A stretch of 64,000 nucleotides of DNA from Symsagittifera roscoffensis (taxonomy: Eukaryota; Xenacoelomorpha; Acoela; Convolutidae): contig NC_087064.1 of NCBI RefSeq assembly GCF_963678635.1, positions 4,808,411 through 4,872,410 on the forward strand. Reading direction: 5' to 3'. Shown here piece after piece: positions 56,508 to 64,000 of this stretch. Numbering within the stretch: position 1 is the first letter of the stretch; each line of letters opens with the position of its first letter. The position numbers were made by a program, and so were the translations under genes. Under the pieces are notes generated by a model. It did not search any database. It saw only the letters and a program-made list of their open reading frames with translations, and was not told where the DNA came from.

Positions 56508-56782
56508 GATCACGGGGAGTATTAGTGGACCACTCTCGCGCGCGATTTCCGCGAATACATCTTCAAGACCAGAACAATCTACAAGTTCAACGAGATCATC
56601 GATTCCAACAAGTTCTTTGACGATTTTGCCTCTCTTTTGAGTTCAAACAAATGGCAAAATCCACTACGAGCTTGATGGAATCGATGAGCACATTGACCTT
56701 GTCGAGTGTTTTGATCATGAAGTTGTAGGCGCGGAACTCACGCGCCAGAACATTCCACTGGGTATCCCGATAATCCAACAAA
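56508..56782. repeat. Tail-to-tail inverted coding-like segments
   Basis: The left arm (56508-56643) read on the + strand and the right arm (56644-56782) read on the - strand give related peptides. LARDFREYIFKTRTIYKFNE corresponds to LAREFRAYNFMIKTLDKVNV, then IDSNKFFDDFA to IDSIKLVVDFA. At DNA level the arms match at roughly two thirds of positions, with many differences that keep the amino-acid character. The centre near 56641 is a short palindrome. The - strand frame is open for 72 codons (56814-56596). The family is unknown. Confidence 0.65.
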
Positions 56783-58339
56783 AAGCATCCATTATTGTTT
56801 TCATTTACACCCAAGAGATACCTTGTGTGCAGATTATTTGAAAAAATGAGTTTTTCTCACCATAAGTTTAAATTAATGATGAGCGACTCAATATCTGTTT
56901 TCGAGTACCAAATGCGCTTTTTAATAAGTAAAAGCATAGCCAACAGAAATTAGTAAAAGAATCAATGAATGCAAGTTAGCCAAAAAAATACTGGCTTGCT
57001 CAAAGAAATGTTCAAAGAAGTTCAATGAAAAAAAAGCTCTATTAAAAACCCTTGAATATTTTTGAATTTCTAGAAATTATTATGATTGGTTCTTTGTTGA
57101 TAAAAAAAACAGCCCAAATTGAAAAAAAAACTGGAACAAACAGTAAAAAAAATTTTCACTGGATAATTGAATTTTTTTTTCCATTTTCGAAATCAGAAGC
57201 CGATCACGTTTTTTGTGACATTTACATTCTTGCTGTTCGATAGAGGAGTTCGCCTAATTTCTAACAAGGGAAATGAACTGAACTTATAAAGAAATCAAAA
57301 GTCAAACCGCAAAAAAGTAATTTTGAGCCTGAACAAGTTTTAAGGTTTTCCTGAAAAAAAAACGAAGAAAAAATCATATGACCGATTTAAGAGTCTGAAC
57401 TACCTAAAAGTAAGATTCTGACCGTTTGAAGTTTTTTCCACCATATACTAATTTGGGTGTATTTCACGATTCTCTTTTTACAACATCTTGCTTACTCCGT
57501 TGAAATCAATTCGAAGAGTACTGCATATTCACAAGCGTATTGACAATCTTTGGAAGGTTCATACTTTGAGAGCATTCGTTTACTTTTACGTCTTTTTTGA
57601 TCCACAAAAATTACGGAACCGATCTTATGTTCTTGTTAATTTTTTTAGGAACCCAACATCTTTGCCATGGATATAATTAGAGTAGATCTGAAATAACTTG
57701 AACACAAGATAAGAAGGTAATAGCTTTGACCTTACGAAACCAAGGAAGCAGAACTTGTCGAGTGTTCGGAACTTTTAGAGAAGCTTGTCGTAGCTGGGAT
57801 GCAGCGTGGCCCACAAATCCGTGTTCGCCGCCGGACGGAGAGAGGCGAAAAAGAAATCTCGCTGCTTATGTTTCGAAGGACTCTGTTACACAGAAGTTGA
57901 TTGGGGAGGGTGATTCGATGGGTACTGGTGCGGGACATATTTTTTGGCCGGTGAGAGCGCCAAAAAGTCCATTTTAGTACAAATTTTCTAAAAAAAAATC
58001 AGAAATTTTTCTTGAAAAAATGATTTGGTGCATGAATGTGATTCGGCGATAACAAAATAAATCTATTTAAGCCTCTCAAAAAAGACTCCAAATCTAATTA
58101 AGCCTCTCAAAAGGAAAGTAGCTCCTGGAGTTCCCCGCATGTGTATTAGCCTCATAGGTTGGTTTCCAACTCTGCAAGTCCTGACTGGGAAGAGTACCGC
58201 TCCCCCACTCCATCACGTGTCTTAGTGAGCTTGTCCTTAGAGATCTGTTCTGGCTCAGCAGTGGTTGGGATCTCGCACTGGTCGTACACTTGGTCTTCCA
58301 GACACTGTCGTAACATATCGTAACACAGGGTGCCGAACT
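56783..58339. other. Region before fold-back element, no firm gene
   Basis: 57726-57977 (+) and an overlapping frame near 57742-57900 (containing ELLEKLVVAGMQRGPQIRVR) have higher GC than their surroundings and could be a small exon or relic, but have no recognised motif. A direct repeat TAAGCCTCTCAAAA occurs at about 58069 and 58099. 58094-58342 on the - strand is an unrecognised frame. Confidence 0.3.
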
Positions 58340-59440
58340 CACGCTATTACGAGGCCAAACTGTGCACTTGAAAGGCGCACAATTTTACGCAACAAGCAAG
58401 TATAGCTAAGTGTTCTGGATTCCGCAACTGCAAGCGGAATCCGCAAACGTAAGCGGATTCCGCGAATTGAAAGTGGATTCCGCAATTTTATTTATTACTG
58501 AGCTTGCATATGAACAATTAAAAGCTAGAGGTGGACGCGCAACGAGCATTTTGGTAGCAACGCGCAAATTGAAAGCAAACACTTGTCCATTTTCAGCGGA
58601 ATCTAAAGAGGAATCTTAAAACTTTGATTAACTAAATAGGTCGGTGTCAAATCTTGAATATCGATCACCCCACTCGATGAATGAGGGATCGGATGATTTT
58701 TTTTCGGGATCGGAAACCACAATCACTGCATGGCATTTTATTATGTTTCAGAGTTTGAAATGGCTCAGCTCAGTATGTGGTTCATTTGGTTCAGAAATCA
58801 TGATCAGTGTTTGAGATGAGATGGTTCACTTGGTTCAAAAAATCATCATCACTTTTCAGTATTTGAGATAAGATGGTTCCAATGTTTATTGGGAAAAGCA
58901 CGGATCGATTGCATTTCATGGAAGCTGAACTGAAACAGCCTCAGAAACATTGGATTATATACTCTTTTTTCTTAAGATTGAAATGAAAAACTTATACAAG
59001 CGGAAAAATGATAGAGTAAGAAAGACTAGTTAATTTTGTTTTCAAATATTTTTGAGCAATTGGATCAATGTGATCAAAAGAAAATATGGTCACAGTTTGA
59101 TCCGCAACTTAATCAAAATGTGGTCAGAAAAATATGTTTTGTTTTTAAAATTGATGAACAGTTTGATTAATTGTTTGGCTCTGTTTTCTGCTGTCTCCTC
59201 AGCTGTTTTGTTTTCATTAATTACTGAGTTCTCTTACTCAAAATCTCCAACTTCGACAGCCAGCGCGCCTATTTGCTTTCAAAGGCTCTATGTATTCCAG
59301 TGCAAACTGCTGGTATTCGTATTCTAGTATGTTTGTTGAAATATTCTCCAAACAAAATTTGTGTTTACCTCTCTTACTGCGTTAAATTTACTCCTTCAGC
59401 CAACTGTTTTTTTCAGGGATGTCTTTCAGCTATCTCGCAA

Positions 59441-60144
59441 GCCGTGTCCGCATGGCTTTGTTTTTTTTTCAATATATTGTGATTGATTTTTGTTACAAAA
59501 CTCGCAACGGCTATGATTTTTTGATGATAGAGATGGCACTAAGATTCAACACTAAAGCTCACGATTCATTATGTCAGTATCAACTGCACATATTTGTTCC
59601 GTCAATTCAAAATTGGCTCAGCTTAGATGCTAAGAGTACCAAAAATCATTTGTGCAAGCCGTCGTCTGCGTCTGCGAACTTAAAACTGCTTTGCAAGCCG
59701 GGCAGTTTAAGTGCAGATGTGCTTACAATCACTCCAAACTCAATGTTTTCAGTTGAAAAATGCGAAAAAATACAGCACCAAATGGTTCTCCAGACACTGG
59801 TTTGAACAATCTGCAAGACAATATATCAATTTTAGTGACAAACATTGCGGTTGAAACAATTGTAAGAACTGCTAGTCTTAAAATACCTCGGCTTCCAAAG
59901 CAGTTTCAAGTTCGCACACGCAGACGACGGTTTCACAAAAGATTTTTGGTACACTTAGCATCTAAGTTGAGCCATTTTTGAATTGACTGAACAAATATGT
60001 GCAGTTGATACTGACATAATGAATCGTGAGCTTTAGTGTTGAATCTTAGTGCAATATCTTTTATCAAAAAGTAATGGCCGTAGCAAGTTTTGTTACAAAA
60101 TGGACCATATTATTTTGACATATACAGAACCATGCGGACACGGT
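59441..60144. mobile_element. Nested long palindrome (MITE-like)
   Basis: The left arm, about 59441-59758, and the right arm, about 59832-60144, are inverted copies with high similarity (for example ATTCAACACTAAAGCTCACG and CAGTATCAACTGCACATATT in both) around a loop of about 70 bases. It lies inside the spacer of the larger fold-back element, next to the left arm, so it probably inserted there later. The frame 59419-59805 runs through one arm and is not considered a gene. Confidence 0.8.
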
Positions 60145-61034
60145 GTTTACCCCGGATTGGCACAATCGAACCCGCTGACGCACTAGAAAAATAACAATAA
60201 AAGCGTTAGCATCAGATTGGCAATGAAAAGGAGGGTCGGATTATTGTAGAATTTTCGATTCGAACCAGATCATTTCCGAGAAATGCGGGACCGACCATTT
60301 TGAACAAAAAAAGCGAATAAAGACACAATTGCAACAGAGATGCCGAGAAAACAAGACTGAAAACAATTGGAGAAAAAACGAAAAAAACGAAGCCTCTTAT
60401 CGTGATAACGTCACACGACAAGACGCTTAGCTGAAGAAGATCAGGAGAAGAGAAGTTTCGGTGCGAGAGCCGGAGCGGATCCGTATCCTCCCGTACCACG
60501 AGATTGGAGGGATAATGACGGTGTCTATGAGGGAAAACTGAATTGGAGGCTCGGTGCCCAGAGACTGTGAAACTACTAAACGTAATTTTTAGCTGCTGTG
60601 ATGCCCTGAATAGTTGAATTAACTCCAATTTTACGTAGTATTTCAGAGCATGAGTAGCTAGAGAGAGCAAAAGTCAATCCAGCCCCAATGGATTTAATTA
60701 TATAACTGTCACTAAAAACACTAAAAACATAGTAAAAAATGTTTTGCAAGCCGTGTTTTTAACAGTAATCACGTAGTCTGGGATTCCAAGACCCAGCTAT
60801 GCGGTTAGCTTCGCATGTGACGAAAGCTGATCAAAAGTCATTTGACTGATGTCATTAAAATAGTTACTTTTTATTTAGCGCTAAACAGACCAGAAAACTA
60901 ACTGGTTAGGTCTAGACGGTGAAAAACGAGTACACTTAAGGTAACTGACGCCTGTCAGTCGTCAATAGGTGCTTTTTTCACGATCCGTCACTGTGTAATG
61001 TTTGGGCGTATATTACATGGCTTAAAATATGACT
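60145..61034. other. Remaining spacer of the fold-back element
   Basis: Contains a 152-codon - strand frame (60670-60212) whose end reads MVGPAFLGNDLVRIENSTII, with no recognised domain, and otherwise no gene. A phrase TTGCAAGCCGTGTTTTTAAC near 60747 is similar to the outer tip of the nested palindrome (GCAAGCCGTGTCC), so more insertions may be present. Confidence 0.3.
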
Positions 61035-61805
61035 GAAAAACAGCTCTGAAAGACAGATGGCTGAGGGAGAAAGTTTAACTCAATTAAAAGAGAAACGAGC
61101 AAATTTATCTGGAGTTTATTTCAAAAAACAAATTAGAATACGGATACCAGCAGTATGCACCGGAATACATAGAGCCAATGAAAGAACATAGGTGCGTTGT
61201 CGAAGGTTGAGATTTTGAGGTAAGGGTTTCAGTAACTGATGAAGATGAAACAACCGAGGAGACAGAAGAAAAAAGACCCAAAAGTTGATCAAATTGCCCA
61301 ACAGTATTTCATAAAAAAACTAGTTTTCTGACCATTTTTTGATCAAATTGCGGATCAAGTTCTGTCCATATTTCATTTTAATTGAATTGATCAAATTACT
61401 CAAAAAAAATTAAAAACAGTCTTTAATTGTTTTTTGTTCCTTTTTTCCCCTTTAAATGATTTTTTCTTTTCAGTATTAAGAAAAAAGTTAATTCAATCCA
61501 GTGTTTTAGAGGATATGATGCTATACAATCGAGCCGTCCTTTTCCCAATAAACATTGGAACCATATCACCTAAAAAACTGATCAGTGATGATGATTTCTG
61601 AAACAACTGAACTATCTCATCTCAAAAAATTATTAGCGGACTCCTTTTACATTTCCGGATTCTTTTGACATTTTGCGGATTCTAGAACAACTAGCTACAT
61701 TTGCTTGTTGCGGAATCTACAAAACAACAAATGTGCCGACAAAATTTTCGTAATAGGTATTTGTACGCCGAATCCAGTGCACTGTTTGGCCTCGTAATGC
61801 GTAAT

Positions 61806-62193
61806 CTCATTAGTTTAAGACAATGTTTAGATGAAATATACTTGAAATTTTTCATGAAAGTGTTATTAAAATAGTAAGTAAAACAATCATGAACCATGAA
61901 AATGAAAAACTAATTAAATAAAAAAAATTTGAATTGCATTATATAAAGTAATGGTCGTCAAATTACATAGGATTTCAAATACACAGTTTTTTCATAAGAA
62001 GTTGTCATTTCATATTTGTAAAGCCGTTTGACATCAAATTTGGAAAGACATAGATGAATGTGATAAAAAATACCATCATTTTTCCAACTACTTCAACTTT
62101 CGGTTCATTTCTGTCCTTACGGTCACACAAATTTTTCTTTAAAAGATTTTAGCTTCTAAGAAGCGACTTTTCGGCGTAATTTTTTCATACATT
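61806..62193. other. Short AT-rich spacer
   Basis: Nothing recognised between the fold-back element and the Tc1-like element. Confidence 0.4.
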
Positions 62194-63318
62194 CAGCGTC
62201 ATAATTTTTGGTGCCATCTTAATACATGGTTTAAAGACAGAAGTTGGCCAAGTTTTTCGTAACCTTAAGTTTTTTGTTGCAAAACGTCACGAGCTGCGCG
62301 CAAATGGTTCTGTTTACATGCACTCATGAGAGATCAGCTTGTTCATTTTTTGTTCAGTTTTTGTTCAATTTGTTCAGCTTTTGACATGCACTCACGCGAG
62401 ATTATCGAATTAGCGAAAGAAAAACATGCAAATGATTTTTTCACATCGCCCAGTCACCCACGAACTGAATTTACCAAGATCAACAGTGCAGTATGCGATC
62501 ATTAATGACTACTCAAGAGTGAGAGCAAAGCGGGGATTCAAGCATGTGGCTGTTGGCTTCAAAAAACTGTGTATAAAACGATGCATTGCTCTTCTGAAAA
62601 AACGCAAAGAAAGAGTGACAGCCTCTGAGGGAGACAGCCCTCAAAATCAGCAGAAGAACGGTTCATCGAGCTTTATCAAGAATGAGGTATAGGTACAAGA
62701 ATGCAAAGTTCACGATAATTTTGACCAAAAACAGAAAAAAAAATCGAGTACGCCTCTGCAGTGAATGATTGACTAAACCAAAAAACTGGGATGAAGTCGT
62801 CTTTACGGATGAAAAAAAATTAACCGAGACGCACCCGACAACTGGTGTTCCTGGATTGAGGAAAATCGTCAAGTTCCTATCAATAAACGTCAATGTGCGC
62901 AGTGGTTCCCCAATGGTCTGGGTTATGATTTTTTCGACCGGTCACATAAATAGAGACGGGAATTGAGCTTCTACCTTGGCCCAGCAGGAGCCCGGACCTC
63001 AACATAAAAAAAAACGTGTGGAGCATGCTGAGTTCAAAGATTTATTATGGTCCACGAACGAAAAACAAACAAGAACTGGAAGAAAGAGCGAAGTTTTTGA
63101 AGCCGTAGACCACATGAAATCGCATCTTTCTGAAAATGTTAAAACTTTATTCTCATCGTTGCATAGTCGTTTCTTATCATGTGATACGAGAAATGGAAAT
63201 AAAGTTTCATACTGAATTTTTTGAAAATTTCTGAAGTGGTACGAAAAAAACTGGCACTCTTTTGCTTTGAATTGATGAAATTACATGTATTAAGATGATA
63301 CGAAAAAATGTGACGCAC
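62194..63318 (+). mobile_element. Tc1/mariner-type transposon relic with terminal inverted repeats
   Basis: 62196-62228 and 63284-63316 are inverted copies: GCGTCATAATTTTTGGTGCC then ATCTTAATACATG at the left, and the complement of CATGTATTAAGATGATACG plus AAAAAATGTGACGC at the right. Between them lies a broken + strand transposase. The length (1.1 kb) is below the 1.3-1.6 kb usual for Tc1-like elements, in line with the internal deletion seen in the gene. Confidence 0.75.
62426..63166 (+). pseudogene. Tc1-like transposase, internally deleted
   Basis: Starts with a helix-turn-helix-like phrase (VTHELNLPRSTVQYAI). After a frame change near 62680 comes NWDEVVFTDEKKL with the first catalytic Asp (family: W..V.F.DE). 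Next is RSGSPMVWVMIFSTG (family: VMVWG.IS..G), after which a stop occurs. Immediately after, in another frame, WPSRSPDLNIKKNVWSML at about 62976-63030 is the third catalytic block. The stretch between, holding the second Asp, is missing. In the third block the Glu of the family pattern SPDLNPIENVW reads Lys. The enzyme would cut and paste the element but is dead here. Confidence 0.8.
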
Positions 63319-63801
63319 AGCGTAATAACCGAATGGTATTGTTTTTTTAGCTCAATTTTGAACAAATATTCTACCTGCAATCAATTTTTGTAAAGTTATG
63401 GGGGCTCAAAGGTTGCCAATTTGGGCAATTTGGGACCACTAACGCGTGATGTATTTCGCGCTATTAGCGGCTATGATGCGGTTTAATCCGCCTTAGAAAT
63501 TGTTCCATATTGGTTGAAGCAGGATTTTTGTCGTAATTACTAGGTTACGTTACTAGGAGCTAAGTAAATCGTGCTTTGTGTTATATGGCGTGTGGCGGAT
63601 GATAAAGAATCTCAAAAATTTTAAAAACTTAATTTCATTTTTTTTAAAGAAAAAATTCATCAATTTTTTTGTCGAACACTGCTTCATAGACATTAAAATG
63701 CAGTCGGATCATTCAGGGCTTCGCCCTGATACGAGCAGTCTTGTTCGTATTTCATCAAAGCCCAACTATCAAAGCCCGTATCGTAACCCGGATTTTAAAG
63801 C
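63319..63801. other. Spacer before the last transposase relic
   Basis: No gene is supported. The frame at 63578-63922 runs through here and through the transposase relic in a wrong frame. Confidence 0.4.
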
Positions 63802-64000
63802 TCGGATCTTCACCACCTCGATTTTTGGATGGTGTGTTTTCACGAGAAAATCGTACATCGTGCTAACCCACGAAGTGTCCAGGAACTTAATCAAACATAG
63901 GAGGATGCTAGCGGTACAATAATGATCCACAATATTAAGGATTCGTTGAAAAACTTGAAGAAAAGATTGAAAGTGTGTATGGCGCAAAATGGCGGACATT
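63802..64000 (+). pseudogene. Second mariner/Tc1-superfamily transposase, C-terminal fragment
   Basis: In + frame from 63802, SDLHHLDFWMV corresponds to the third catalytic block of mariner-type transposases (SPDLNPLDF.LW), followed by EKIVHRANPRSVQELNQT, then one stop. KDSLKNLKKRLKVCMAQNGG follows, the usual C-terminal R..LC....GGH ending. The fragment runs into the window end. Upstream domains were not found, so it is truncated or too decayed. It is a different subfamily from the 62.4 kb relic. Confidence 0.7.

Larger units (their letters stand above)
58340..61805. mobile_element. Fold-back (long inverted repeat) element
   Basis: The left arm, about 58340-59435, and the right arm, about 61035-61805, are inverted copies. 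Shared phrases (left versus reverse of right) are ATTACGAGGCCAAAC, TGTTTATTGGGAAAAG, CTGTCTCCTC and GGCTCTATGTATTCC. The outer tips are the dispersed terminal motif also found at 6228 and 8940. The arms are imperfect and of unequal length. The frames inside (59052-59327 + and 61301-61116 -) are the same sequence seen from the two arms. No transposase is visible, so it would be non-autonomous. Confidence 0.75.

Noticed and set aside
59419-59981. Two + strand frames (128 and 73 codons)
   Set aside because: Both lie in the arms and loop of the nested palindrome, have no recognised motif, and the arms read as one repeat on both strands.
60212-60670. 152-codon - strand frame
   Set aside because: No domain was recognised, the composition is consistent with a chance frame, and it lies in the fold-back element spacer. 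It is listed only as part of that spacer.
63578-63922. 114-codon + strand frame
   Set aside because: Its last part overlaps the transposase relic in a different frame from the one carrying the transposase motifs, and it has no motif of its own.

Overview
This is animal (metazoan) nuclear DNA. It is AT-rich, has a GT-AG spliced gene with a signal peptide and an AATAAA signal, and is crowded with BEL/Pao, Ty3/gypsy and Tc1/mariner relics. Nothing prokaryotic is seen. I cannot assign a phylum from the sequence. An env-bearing gypsy element would fit several invertebrate groups, including tunicates, but that is only a hypothesis.

Layout. 1-973: nothing recognised. 974-5700: a decayed BEL/Pao retrotransposon on the + strand with two diverged LTRs. 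5701-7877: upstream flank of a gene. 7878-8044 and 47568-47958: two coding exons of one secreted C-type lectin of 185 residues. Their reading phase and domain order match across a 39.5 kb intron. The intron holds almost everything else between 9.3 and 47.3 kb: an env-bearing Ty3/gypsy derivative on the + strand (LTRs 9358-9768 and 20535-20912), two tandem decayed BEL/Pao pol units (about 22.8-30 kb), and a second gypsy element on the - strand (5' LTR 46959-47337). The - strand element keeps recognisable gag, protease, RT, RNase H and integrase, but its integrase/env half is scrambled and tandemly duplicated. 48-53.5 kb: non-coding, with a diverged tandem duplication. 53.6-55.9 kb: an unidentified, broken + strand coding stretch. 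56.5-56.8 kb: two related coding segments tail to tail. 58.3-61.8 kb: a fold-back element with a second long palindrome nested inside. 62.2-64 kb: two Tc1/mariner-type transposase relics, the last cut by the window end.

How it fits together. The one host gene I can defend is the lectin. Its single long intron has been a repeated landing site for retroelements. The two gypsy derivatives share more than 3 kb of nearly identical sequence in opposite orientation, and also share a ~1 kb segment that is not obviously gypsy sequence. Their history therefore involves recombination as well as insertion. All retroelement genes here are broken by stops, frameshifts, deletions or rearrangement, and none looks intact.

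The most unusual observations are: the lectin gene split by the TE-packed intron; a perfect LTR hairpin whose stem changes are compensatory between copies; an env leader fused upstream of an integrase core; an extra Ser/Pro-rich ORF downstream of env; the tail-to-tail coding palindrome at 56.5 kb; and a terminal motif found as two inverted pairs, one bracketing lectin exon 1 and one bracketing the fold-back element.
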